Of a DNA stretch of 64,000 nucleotides, positions 30,998 to 44,930 are shown in pieces. The position numbers were made by a program, and so were the translations under genes. The notes under the pieces were generated by a model. It was not told the origin of the DNA. It saw only the letters and a program-made list of their open reading frames with translations, and did not search any database. Position 1 is the first letter of the stretch. Each line of letters starts with the position of its first letter. Origin of the DNA: Galaxea fascicularis (taxonomy: Eukaryota > Cnidaria > Anthozoa > Scleractinia > Euphylliidae); NCBI GenBank assembly GCA_948470475.1, contig OX419339.1, positions 11,589,863-11,653,862 on the forward strand, read 5' to 3'.

Positions 30998-31240
30998 TAT
31001 GTCTACACTATACCGGATAGTTTATCATGTCGGCATGAAAAATACTACGGCCTGGTATGAACAGAAACGGCCCGGAACTGGAACAAGTCGAGACGATTCA
31101 CTTTAAAGATCGACGCGGCGCAGCTTCGCTCCGTTACAGAAATCGCCCCGAAATAAGCGTTTTATATGTGAACAAAAGCCCTATCCGATATGGTTTTCGT
31201 GTGGGCCCAAGAGATATCCGCTATAGTGTAGACAACCTAA
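30998..31240. mobile_element. Short inverted-repeat element
   Basis: The left end ATGTCTACACTATACCGGAT is mirrored by ATCCGCTATAGTGTAGACAA at the right. The interior has further imperfect inverted matches (CTATCCGATATGG). It is non-coding. Confidence 0.55.
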
Positions 31241-31351
31241 AATTGAAATACGCAAGATCCATGGGTCCTTGCATCGCTTCTACGGTTCCGACGTGTGAAC
31301 AACGCTCGCTATTTGCGTGGCACGCCTTAACCAGGTGCATAAACCTTTTCG

Positions 31352-31468
31352 CGGTAAAATCCGCCATTTTGAAAATGGGGCAAACAGCGCGCGAAATAGT
31401 GTTTGTATACATACAAACACTGTATTTTGTGCGCTGTTTGCCCCATTTTCAAATGGCGAATTTTACTT
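31352..31468. repeat. Near-perfect 115-bp palindrome
   Basis: TAAAATCCGCCATTTTGAAAATGGGGCAAAC is mirrored by GTTTGCCCCATTTTCAAATGGCGAATTTTA around the centre TTTGTATACATACAAA. The arms are about 50 bp. Confidence 0.75.
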
Positions 31469-32022
31469 AATTTACGTGATTATGAACAAGCAAAAACTAC
31501 GGTGACTACAGAAAGAGCCGGCAGTCTCATCACCATTGTTCCTCAGTCCCTCACACGACACCACCTCAAGAGAGAGCATTTTAGTAGTCGATTTTAATTT
31601 TGATGAAACATATTCTAAGAGATTTTGGCACAGTATCATGATTGATAATAGCTTGTGAGCTAGATTCCTCTGACACGAGAATATTGTCTGATGCAACATG
31701 ACATTGTTTTCATCAGTTCTGGAATGAAACCTTCGTTTTTTTCGCGGGTCGTATCCCTATTAATAATGAAAACCTAAACTTTGCTAACACTTAGATTTTC
31801 CCTTTCGTAAATGTGCTTCCCATAAATGGAGTTGATTGACTAGAAGCTGAACTTAAATTTGCTTGTCGATTTTCCCTGTTTTCTCTTTCAAAGTAATGAA
31901 ATGTACACCTCGCTGACAAAAATTCCCCCCGTATCTGCGGATTCTAAAACGCAATTAGGGAATCTCTTCTCATTGCGAAATCAGGCGGACCTAACAAAAG
32001 CCATAAGACCAAAATGATCACG

Positions 32023-35000
32023 CTAACTTTCCAAGCTTTCTTCTGAGGGAATGACGGAGTTATAGTGCTCTCCAAGGCCATACGCATGGTGATGGTAGCT
32101 GAAAGAGGAAACAGAAAAAGCCGCTATCAAGAAGCACTTAAATGAAGGAGTGTGTGTGTGTGTGGTGAGGGGGGGAGGGGCGGGATAACAACCGATGCTT
32201 CAATAAATTTGGGTTATATATAATAATTAGGTATTTATATAGCGCTTTTATCAAAGTTCAAAGCGCTTTACAACACTTTGCGGGGGACTTTGCCAGACTG
32301 CTTTTTACAGCTCAAATTGCTGCCACGCAGTTTACAATCTTATTATTATGGATTCAAAGGTGCCCCCAGAACAGAGTGATAAACCATCACACTGGGGACT
32401 ACGTCCCTACTTTTTTTCGAACAGTGTGTGGGTCCTTTAACGTCCCACGCCAGTACTGTGAGACGGGACCTCCAATCTATCGTCTATCGTCCTTATCCGA
32501 GAAGACTAGCCATTTACAGATGTCATTGCAAAGGAAGCACTTTCTCCTCAGTTATTTAAAGACCATGAGTGTTGGTCCGGCCGGGGCTTGAACCCACGAC
32601 CTCCCGCACGGTAGTCCGGCACTCCACCAACTGAGCCAACCGATCGGCTTACCTTCGCTTTAGGAAAACACCAGAATGATGATGCCGGAAAAGAAACTTC
32701 TCTATTAAGTCAGTATAATCTCAGCAAATTGATAGTTTACTTTTTCCCTCTGATGACTTCTCTCTAGCTATCTTCCTCATAAAAAAGACCTGGAAAAATG
32801 AGGAAGCTGCAACTTCGACAGTCAGTGCTTCGCGGGAATTACGTACTTAAAAATCCGCCCCGTTATAATGGGATCGGGGCAAAGGAACAAAATCTCCCTC
32901 GAATCGTGACATTTTCTCCCGTTGCTCTCGCCCTGGATAATTTATTTCTCTTCCACCTTCGGCCCTTTTACAACCTCCACTATCCCGCATCCCGCATCCC
33001 GCATCCCGCACTTCTCCTGCCCCCTATTCACACGCCCATCTCCCTCCACGCCCCCCCCCCCCCCCCCCCATCCTTCCCCCGACACACATATGCCTTTTAG
33101 GCTAAAGCAAGCCGACATTGGGCGTGATGTGGAATAGTACTCACGATAATAAGATTGGTTGAGTAAAATATTGCTCTCCTGTTTTCAGCACGGGAGCGTT
33201 AGCTTGGTAGACTTCAATAGGTATCTTCAGCGCTTGAGACAAGGCCTGAATCTGTTGTGTACAGATGGAATAAAAGAAGATATAGGCAAGTCGCGCGCTG
33301 AGCTATGTCCGTGTTGCTACTTTGGTTGTATTGAGCAAAACGTAAGCACAGAACGCACGCGAAAATCATTAACGGACATTAGAGAAAAACTATTTAAACA
33401 CTTAAGATTTCGTGCAGAGACACTTCCGCACATCCTTTACACTTTCTTCCCGATCATCAAGATCACCGACTGGGTGGGAGGTTTCCAGATTGAAAAACAG
33501 TCCGTTGATTTTAATGTTGTCGACATTGCGTCGTGGTGAGAAAAAAGAGGATGATTTTGAAGTCTAGGCTCTTCACTCCAATGAACACATCAAGCACTCA
33601 ATGCTCTTCTGTTAATAGACCTCAAGTTTGCCAAGGTTTTATTTCAACTTTTGATATTGGCCATGTAACGGAAATGTCAAATCACATTTCATTTCATTTT
33701 CATTTCATATACATCACTCACATGGATTTACTGAAAATGCATCGACACTGCTGAGAAAAAGCGTCTTCAAATTATTGGTAAAATCAAAAGTTGAAAAAAA
33801 AACCCTGAAACAAGTTATCTCATCTAAAGCTGTTCATGAGTAAGACAGAGTTACCCAACCTCTAGCTGTCCTCCCCAGGTAGCTGTGTTAGCAAGTTCTT
33901 CACAATACTGAGCGAACTGATCTGCGAGAATTGAATTTAAAAAATCCATGTCACTCTTTTGTGCAAATCAACGAGTGCAAAACCTGAAAAATCATTTGTT
34001 GTCTATCATGCAGGGAACCACAAAAACGACTACTGGGAAACCAACGGGATTATCAGTTCTATTGTTAGATCCAATCCACATAATTTATTACTAAGTTAAC
34101 AAAACGACACAAATTTCAGGCAGCAGCTCTGTCTTAGCGAGAGTAAACCATCACAATCATGCTCATAGACATTTGGAACAAAATCGAAATACTTCTTCCA
34201 GGTAGCTGGCCTTCTCAAGACTGTCCAAATGCACATTCTGGATGACAAAATGATCACAATGAAAATAATATGCATATGTCATAAGTGTTGTAATATCACT
34301 GACCAGATCACGAGCGCATGGGCCCCTGACTGTTTGAGGGGAACACCCCTAACTTTGAGGAGCGGCCATGTTGAGTTTTTGTTGTTCTAGTTTGGTATAA
34401 GTCTTGGATAATCCAGTAGCATTTTTTCTTTTGCGGTTATAACAATAAGCACATTTCACGGATAACTCATGGAATTCAAACCAAACATATACAAGTCCAG
34501 AACTTCTCTTCTTCACTTTGCAGTGAAAAAAGCCATTTTACAGGGCCACTGTTATAAACATATAAAACAAACACAACCAAAGACTTCCTGTTGAAATGCT
34601 TACCAGCAAACTGTAGCTTGGAACCTTGGGAGAAGGGATGGCACAGTGGTGAGAGCACTCGCCTCCCACCAATGTGCCCGGGTTTGATTCCCGGACTCGA
34701 CAACATATGTGGGTTGAGTTTATTGTTGGTTCTCTACTCTGTTCCTAAAGGTTTTTCTCCAGGTACTCTGGTTTTCCCCTCTCCTCAAAAACCAACACTT
34801 TTAAATTCCAATTTGACCCAGAATGCTCAAACATTTAGTACATGAGAGCTTAAATAAATTGATTTGATTTTTTTTAAGGACAGAAACTTGATGGTCTAGG
34901 AGGTGCTGGAGCTGGGCAGCTTAAGGGCGTTGCTATAGAAGGCACTATTTTTCAATAACTTGTGACTAGGGAGCTTTACATGTAAGTACTTTCAATCACA

Positions 35001-37695
35001 TTTCCACCATACCTGGTGAGTAAGAATCACCCGTCTTTGTGTCTGTTAAGAAAGGAAGAAAGTCCTCTTTATGGCTCAGCATATACTCTGCTGCAAGCCT
35101 TCGTAATGTTTCCATTGCAGTCTAAAGAAAGTACAGTCCCCAAACAGTGATGAGCATAATTATGTCATAAAATCCTCAAATTTTGATAATCCTTGCCAAA
35201 ATAGTAAACAGTACCTGTTGATTTTGCCTGGACAACTGGTCGGCAACAGCATTGTATAAACTAAAGAACAACGAAAAACAGGGATCAGCTATTTTTATTT
35301 TCCACATTTTTTGAAAGATTGGTCACATTAGAAAACTTGATGTGTTTAGTCCACATTTTCCCAAAAATGCCATCCACGATAAAACAAAAATGTTAATAAA
35401 CCGACAACTTTGACCAAATTAAATGTAGTAATCCATGCTACATACCAGTTTCCATCTGGGGATATCTGAAAAAAAAATTAATAACAAGTAAATAAAAGTG
35501 CAATGGTTTTACTTCAATTAAATCAACATGCAATTTGGGACCAAGGGTTTTCCCTAAGTATATATTTTGTATTAAATATAAATCTGCACTGCTTAATTCA
35601 TTTGGTAGAATTTAAACACCAATTAATATATATTTTTTTATTGAGGATACCACTACAAGCAGATGCCTACCACTAACAGCAGATGCCTACCATCACTACA
35701 TTCAAAATTCCAAGAGTTACTACCTCTTTTATTCCCAAGCCTTTAGCTGCTAGGATTTCCTTTAATTTTTCACCTTCTACATTTCGTGCACTGTGGACGT
35801 TTTCCAGTTCAGCCGCAGCAATTCTTTCTTCTCTCTCCTTTTCTTTAGCTGCTTTTTTGTCCTTGCAGCAAAAGATAAATAAATGATTATGAATATATGA
35901 CAATCATATATTTGAATGTAATCAGTGCAGTTTTGAATGTAAACTTAAGCAAAAAGGAAATCCTGAAAAAAAAATCAGTACAAGCTTGATTTGTTTTCAC
36001 ATAACCTTAAGTGACCCCTGCAAATTTGAGTAGATCTCAATTAAAGTGCATAAGTTTGAGTTGGATTTGGCATTTCTGTGCAACTGTTAACCATTTAATA
36101 AGCCTTAACTAAAATTAAGGTTTTTGCAAGTCAATTTGCAACTTAGGCCTGGTAGCCTGGGAGCCCAAGGAACTGACAATGGCATGTTTAATGTTAGTGC
36201 ACAACATGTTTCACAACCAGCATTTCTAACAGTCGGTCTCTTGGCTTAGAATTGATCATCTTTTAACTTGTTACTTACCCTTCTTTTCTGGGCCTTTGAA
36301 AGTTTTGTCTGTGGTTGGATGTTGTCTGTCAGTGTAACAGCATCCACGTTTTGAGTGACATCAAGCATGGTACTAACTTCATTCTAAAACACAGACCCCA
36401 TCAATTAAACTGGTGTTTCAAATGAATGCTTCAATGCCAGCTAAAATGCAAACTACAACTGTCATAAGGGTATAACCCTCATCCAAACTATGCTTTCCAT
36501 AGTCTTAACTATGATTCATTGACGTTTTACATGTTAAGATGAAGGAGGAATGGAAGGCCAATGGCTTAACATCACTACCCAATGGCACAATGACCTGAGC
36601 TGAGGCAGATGTTGGGCACACGGCCAGCATAATCTTGCCAGCTATTTTAACACCCTGGTTTGTGGTCTGAGTTTTGAACTCACAATATAATCTTCCACTA
36701 AGCAGTATAAAGCTCTTATGACAGAAACTAAAAGGACAGAAGTATCCAACTATTCTACAAGAAGACAACTGCTCAACTGGATCCCATAAATTAAGTATAC
36801 TTTTACTTCACTTCCTTGTATAGGCAACTCTTCAACACCCACATGTAAATCTCTTTATTGTGTGAGCATAGAGTGTAGAATTCTTGCTTTCCATAATTAT
36901 GCCTTTTTCATCCAAACACCACTAATAAAAGGCATAATATCCCTCATTGTATTTCCATTATAGACACATTGGATACCCTGAAAAGTAACCTGCCACCTCC
37001 TGACCTGTGGTTCTTTTTCCAATAATTCAAGCTCTTTCTTGTGCCTGTCATTAAGCTCTTCTTCAAGCTTGGCAATCTCTAATGTTATTTCCTTCTTCTT
37101 CTTTTTGTCTCCTTTTGGGACAGAATGCTTCATGGACTGGATTTTGGCTGTGAAAACATAAATTATTTTACCAAGTGCAAGGTATTGGGAGAGTTTTCTG
37201 CACAGCTCCAAACATTAATTATACATGCATCACTGTCATGCTAACCCTGTTCCAAAAACGAATAGAGTTTGAGTTACAAAATGCATGTATAAATAATGTA
37301 TGGGGCCGTGTGGAAATATTGTCAGGTATTGTATACAAGGCATGTTCCAGATGTCGTGCAACTTCCTCACGGTCATCTAAAAACCATTTCGATCTTATCC
37401 GCTCACCCCTTCCCCTTCAAACCTGTAAAACCCACAAAGATTAATCAGTACCGAAAGACTTTTATGGTTATTTTTTCCCTCATAGTGCTGGAAACAACAG
37501 TAGTCTTTTGGAAAATTGAGCCAGTCGCGCCATTTTATACTACACTCTGCAACCCTTCTCTCTTGATTTTTGACCTCAATAAATCGTGAAAATAACAATT
37601 GCCACAAGGGATGTAAAACCTTGAAGATCTTTCGCCTCTTTTCTGTGTCTTTGAATGAGGAGATCCTTGGGTGATTCTTCGTCCTCGTCCGCCAT
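32023..37695 (-). CDS. OTUD6B: OTU-domain deubiquitinase, OTUD6B family
   Basis: Cysteine protease that removes ubiquitin; in mammals OTUD6B is linked to protein synthesis and proteasome assembly. Exons on the minus strand, 5' to 3': 37620-37695, 37005-37147, 36279-36383, 35724-35861, 35446-35465, 35215-35260, 35013-35121, 33860-33921, 33145-33251, 32023-32098. Phases join into 293 residues, equal to the usual human isoform. The N-terminal coiled coil is lysine/glutamate rich (ELNDRHKKELELLEKE, then KEKEREERIAAAELENVHSA). The OTU core has SPDGNCLYNAVADQL with the catalytic Cys at about 161, TWGGQLEIQALSQALKIPIEV, and the C-terminal HHHAYGLGEHYNSV with the catalytic His at about 280. Exon 5 is only 20 bp, and the catalytic Cys codon is split TG|T across intron 5. 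The start ATG gives MADEDEESPKDLL, matching the acidic start of the family. A SINE sits in intron 7 and C-rich repeats in intron 9. Confidence 0.95.
32225..32645 (-). repeat. tRNA-derived SINE (family 1), minus copy
   Basis: On the minus strand the tRNA-like head GGTTGGCTCAGTTGGTGGAG...GTGGGTTCAAGCCCCGGCC is followed by the same body as the copy at 15912 (AAATAACTGAGGAGAAAGTG). The distal part TATATAGCGCTTTTATC...GCGCTTTAC differs. It lies in OTUD6B intron 9, same sense as the gene. Confidence 0.65.
32983..33070. repeat. (CCCGCAT)n and poly-C repeats
   Basis: Four CCCGCAT units are followed, after a C-rich stretch, by about 19 consecutive C. They lie in OTUD6B intron 9, where the transcript would be G-rich. 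Confidence 0.8.
34635..34878 (+). repeat. tRNA-derived SINE (family 2)
   Basis: The head GGGATGGCACAGTGGTGAGA has an A-box and GGGTTTGATTCCCGGACTC a B-box. The body reads TATGTGGGTTGAGTTTATTG and GGTTTTTCTCCAGGTACTC, and the 3' end is TTGATTTGATTTTTTTT. It lies in OTUD6B intron 7, antisense to the gene. Confidence 0.65.
37187..37321. mobile_element. MITE family A, copy 5
   Basis: The copy runs from GGGAGAGTTTTCTGCACAGC to GCCGTGTGGAAATATTG, with interior TTTGAGTTACAAAATGCATG. It lies 40 bp upstream of OTUD6B exon 2, within that intron. Confidence 0.7.
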
Positions 37696-39038
37696 GTTTC
37701 CGAGGTAGTCTTACATAACGTGCAGTGTGGCCGCAGATCAACTTGATTACGGCTTCGCTGGTACCAGGTCCCTCGGTAACTTGAACGTCGGTACAACGTT
37801 GGAGCTCGGGATTCTAACTTTTAGTTGTAATAAGGTCCACGTATGGACCGTCAAAAATTGCTAAGCCGGCTGTATTTCAAGCCGTCTTGCGGGGTATTGG
37901 GAAAAGTTTTCAATCAGCAATAACCGCGCCTCGGATGAACCTCACTGGCTACGGTAATGCCACTGCGCAAAGCTAACCTAATCAGGGCAGTGGTGACCTC
38001 ATAAGGCGGAATTAGGTTTCGGTAATTGTGGGACAAAAATGGGTACACACTTACCCGTCAGCTGATCGAACGTTGACACAATATTTTACATGTAGGAGTT
38101 AAAAGCAGATTTCATTGTTCGTTTTCAATTCCGTTCATAATATACCTGCTCAAGGGAAAAAGATCGTTGAAAACACCAACGGAAAATTTCGCTGGTGCGC
38201 CTGCGCATTACATCTTCCAGTGTGAAAAATAATATTTGTGAAATCTTGTGTTCAAGCAAGCATGTCGAAGACACGTAGTATAAGCTTTATTTGAGATCCT
38301 TTTGCGTTGTTAAGGTTTATAATCTCGTTGCAAGCAAACCGGATGTTCTGGATGCGGGTTCAGCTGGTCCTTCACTCCCTCTTGCCGAACAACCGACCGT
38401 TCTGCGGCAAAATAATCCGTCGGGAATGAAGGGCTATGTGCAAACTGTTATGCTTAAAACATACTAACTCACTTGGAATTCGCTTTCCTCCCGATCTGTT
38501 CCGCGGTTTTCTGACAGTGCTTTTGCCGTTTTAATGCGCATGTCTGAAGTTCAACCTCAGGTCGATGGCTTGCGATTCCCTGGCCATTCCACGCAACGTC
38601 ATTAACGTGTGCGTTCCACTTTCATTGAAGGGAAAAGAGATGAGCACTGGATGTCTAGCCAAGAAAATAACAACAGCAACGACACTAAAACAAATAAACA
38701 AACAAACAGAGCTGTCGTGAAAAAAATGCAGCACTCGAAGTTTAGTTAAATTGCTCGAAAAGTGGATAGTTCCATTCAGCCAGTGGCGCTGGTGTGTTGA
38801 GTTGAGTTTGAATACCTAAGGTTAGGCTAAAGGTGTTTCAGTGAATTGCCTTTAATTTTGAAACAGCGAGTTCATGCAATACTAGTAGTATATACCACAC
38901 AAGTGAATAGTACTTTTCGAATCACTTGTGTCTAGCAGCGTCTTGGAATTCCTTGTTTGCTTGTTGGACCAGCGGCATCATTCACTTTCATATTTTTCAC
39001 GGGAACATATGAACCCAAAATTGACCTGCTCCCAACGT

Positions 39039-39190
39039 CAGTGGCTTTATAGCTCAGTTGGTAGAGCATCGCACCAGAATCGCGAGGTCACGGGTTCAAG
39101 CCCCGTTGAAATCCTGATATTTTTTTCAGGCTTCTTTACGCAATTGTAAAAATTGCGATCATAACTGCGACGATCATTCTTCATTTGGCT
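39039..39190 (+). repeat. tRNA-derived SINE (family 3), nearly complete
   Basis: The head GGCTTTATAGCTCAGTTGGT...CACGGGTTCAAGCCCCGTTG is followed by TCAGGCTTCTTTACGCAATTG and CGATCATTCTTCATTTG. Tails alone recur at 10838 and 28893-29275. The acceptor stem does not close, so it is not a functional tRNA gene. Confidence 0.65.
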
Positions 39191-40109
39191 TCTTTCTTTC
39201 TTATGTTCTTTTTACCTTTCGTTTCTCAATCGTGTAATGGATAATTTTCAGACTTATTACTTTTAAACGTTTAACTGTTATTGCCTGATTTCGCGGGTAT
39301 ACCAAGTATCTTGAAGGATAGGGGGAAATGGGTGGAGATGCTTGTCTTTAAATCGATCCAGAATAATTTAGAAGCAGACACCAATACAACCCCGTAGGAT
39401 GGTTTTAAATTGTGTGCAGGCCCGTAGCCATGATTTTGAATCGGGGGAAGTGTGTCGGACCGCCATCGGCGGACTGCCCAGCGCCTCGGGCGCGAGTTGG
39501 TATGTAGGGGTTTCTCTTTTCAGAGCCACGCAAAACGTCTTTATTTTCATAGTTTTTAGTGACGGAATGTTCGGCTCAGTCGGTTTCAGCCAAAATTAAA
39601 ATTTGAGCTTTGGTTTATTATTGACTGTACATCGGATGTCATGGACCACTTGATTAAAACACCATTTTCAATCTACACCAGCTATTTCTTTTTTATAACT
39701 AAATTCTCGTTTGAGCTATCGGTAGACCTGGGTGGCGGACCTCCGCAGCCCTTTGAGGGGGGTGCGTACGCAACTGTCGCACTCCGCCCCCTTCCTACGG
39801 GCTGGGGTGTACAATATTTCGACTGGCGAGCAGTCCTCTGCAGATACAACGAGAATTTACATTGGAAGAAGTGTTTATGTTGTGATATTTGCGTAGAAAC
39901 GAGGCCACATTAGGGGTTAACGGACTACAGGATATTAAGGAAAAAAGTATAGGGATACGGAAAATTAAAAAAAAAGAAAGTCCGGGAACCGGTATTAAAG
40001 TGATACAAAGCCCAGGAATTAACAGGATACGGGATATTTTGACCAAAATGTATTGGCATACGGGATACTCAGACCCCCGCCTGATGGGGCCTCAGAGCAA
40101 CGTATGGTG

Positions 40110-41260
40110 ACATGAAGCAACTACTTAAAGGGACAGATGTTCTCTGCGAGGCGATGTCAAAAATCTTTTGAAGAAGACCCGTGAGGGCAGGGATGAAACC
40201 TTATTGACTCCTGAAAGATTACGACTTTTCAATGGAATGCCTTCAGCTATTGGCTTTAAAAAAAGAAATTGAATCAAATCATGCAAGTGTCTACGTACTC
40301 TTGCTTCTCTTCAATGTGAATTTCAAAAGACGTCTTTTTTCACACCGCGCAAATACAAAATTAATCTCATTCGTACGCTCACTTATCGTTGTTATCGAAT
40401 TTGCTCTATGCCTTCTTTGTTGCAATCTGCTCTTAATGATCTCCGGAAACTTCTTCTACAAAATGGTTACCCTCAGGGTATAATTACCTACAACATTAAC
40501 GATGTTTTGAACAGAAACAGAAACAAGCCCAACAGCCCTGTCTTGACAGTTCCTAAGAAAGATATAATCATCCTGTTACCTTACTTAGGTCTACAGAGCA
40601 ACCAAATCGCTAAACGCCTGAGATCCTGTGTTTACAATTTCTACTCCTGCGTCAACCTTAAGACAGTTTTTCAGAACACTCTCCGCATCAAGTCTTTCTT
40701 TCCTTACAAGGACCGCTTAAACCGCTCTCAGAAGTCTAAAGTCATCTATAAGGCCGGTTGCTGGGACTGCACTGATTTTTACATCGGTAAGACAAAAAGA
40801 AGACTTCATGACAGGAAAACTGAACATTTCAAGGCCCTCGCTAAAAATGACCACACATCTGCCATTGCTGATCACGTTAAAACCACTGGACACAACATCA
40901 AGTGGGATCATTTTGACATTTTAGCGTCGGGCAAAACCGATTATCATTGCAAAATTAAGGAAACCTTATTTATCCAAGAACTTAAGCCAGCTTTTAATGC
41001 AAACATTAGTAGTGAGAAGTTGTTGCTTTATTGATAAGGTGTATCCTTTTACATATTTACTGTTAAGATAGTTTTTCTTAATCTCGGTTCCAGACCCCTG
41101 TCTTAAAAGTATATAAACAGTGTTCAAAAAAATTGTAACGGTCACTTTTGAAAATGTATGTTGCCTAGCATACGAAACGTCAAGTCTATATAAAATGCGT
41201 TGGTTTACTATGTTTATCTCCGCTGTTTGTGTTTTATTTTTAATCAAACATGTACTGTTC
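40110..41260 (+). mobile_element. Penelope-like retroelement, 5'-truncated
   Basis: An uninterrupted frame ends at 41034 (longest ATG start 40408; the frame is open from about 40285). It contains RKYKINLIRTLTYRCYRICS of the RT thumb/linker region, then IYKAGCWDCTDFYIGKTKRR, the CxxC plus GIY-YIG nuclease core, and HVKTTGHNIKWDHFDIL with a C-terminal KETLFIQELKPAFN. This is the RT-linker-GIY-YIG order of Penelope-like elements. The RT palm with the catalytic Asp box is absent, so it is a 5'-truncated insertion. A non-coding tail follows to about 41260. The open frame suggests it is fairly young. Confidence 0.85.
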
Positions 41261-41607
41261 ACTGTTCCATGAAATAATTTAAACTGAACTGGAAAATTTC
41301 CATGCTCTTCGAAACCCTCCTACGCTGCATCCATAACGCTGAACTGTTTAGACCAACACAAACCTCCTTAGTAACACCTAATTTAAACAATCTATTTTTA
41401 GCAAACCCATTACTAAGACCGCTGACCAAGATTTTGGGCCAAATATGGAAAATTGTACAATTTTATGACGTAATACAACAAAATAACAAAGGATCACGTG
41501 CTCAAACATTCGAAGCACCATTAAAACGCAACGCAGATTGAGGGTCGACACAGTTATACAGGAGAAAGGGCGTAATTTTTGGTGTTTTAGGGAAAATTTG
41601 GGCAAAA

Positions 41608-44347
<2,740 letters not shown>

Positions 44348-44930
44348 TCAACAAAGCTCTTCAATATGTTGTCCTATCTTTACTTTGACTGTCAGCTTAA
44401 ATTTATTTTTTGGGGGAGATTTTAGGTTAGCCATGGTACTTGATTTTGGTTTCAAGAATGGATGCAGACTTGTTGACCAGTTCACAACTTCACCAGTTTC
44501 CCCTTTGATCTACATTGCAAAATACCTTGTGGTTCAGTTGTTATAAAGTAATAGTCAGGAGCATGTCTTAAAGCTAAGGAAAGCATTGGCATTTATGGTG
44601 TTATTTCAAAGTACAACTCTTGTGATAAGTTTGGATGGTTACCTAATATTGAATTGCTGCAACATTTGTAAATATGGATACATGTTAGCCAGAGTAAAAG
44701 GTACAAGCAATAATGCCATTTTTAACCCTTTATTTAGAAAGCTATAGATATCAACTTAACTACTGGTATATACATATAAAATTTCCAAAATGTCCAGTTA
44801 CTTGTCAGCACATTTTCCAGCTACTGCTTAAACTGAGGAGTGGTCTTGACAAGCCAACTTGTTTCTTTGGGTATTGTGTTGTGTATTGAGCTGATCAAGT
44901 TTGTGAAGTAAGGTGTAATTATATAGCACC
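44348..44930. other. Tail-to-tail spacer between GABARAPL2 and ADAT1
   Basis: This 583-bp spacer between two convergent stop codons must hold both 3' UTRs. On the minus strand an AATAAA (plus TTTATT at 44729-44734) is about 200 bp beyond the ADAT1 stop and could be its poly(A) signal. No coding sequence or clear repeat was seen. Confidence 0.4.

Larger units (their letters stand above)
28408..32022. other. Repeat-rich spacer between KARS1 and OTUD6B
   Basis: The two genes converge on this 3.6-kb spacer. It contains the KARS1 3' UTR, an inverted SINE-tail pair around a GC-rich block (28893-29275), MITE family B copies (29727-30044), nested inverted-repeat elements (30253-30964), a further element at 30998-31240 and a hairpin at 31352-31468. 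I see no credible gene. Confidence 0.6.
37696..41607. other. Spacer between divergent OTUD6B and GABARAPL2
   Basis: This 3.9-kb spacer contains the OTUD6B promoter side, about 1.2 kb with nothing recognisable (37800-39000), a SINE (39039-39190), low-copy inverted-repeat debris (39400-40100), a Penelope-like element (40110-41260) and the GABARAPL2 promoter region. Confidence 0.5.

Noticed and set aside
32990..33070. Repeat array resembling CRISPR
   Set aside because: It is a simple CCCGCAT/poly-C microsatellite with no spacers, in a eukaryotic intron.
33159..33539. A 126-codon plus-strand open frame that looks like a protein
   Set aside because: Its first part is antisense to OTUD6B exon 9 (33145-33251), which fits the family, phase and splice sites; no domain was recognised on the plus strand.
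39047..39120. Possible functional tRNA gene
   Set aside because: The acceptor stem does not close and the known SINE tail follows; the same tail occurs alone elsewhere in the window.
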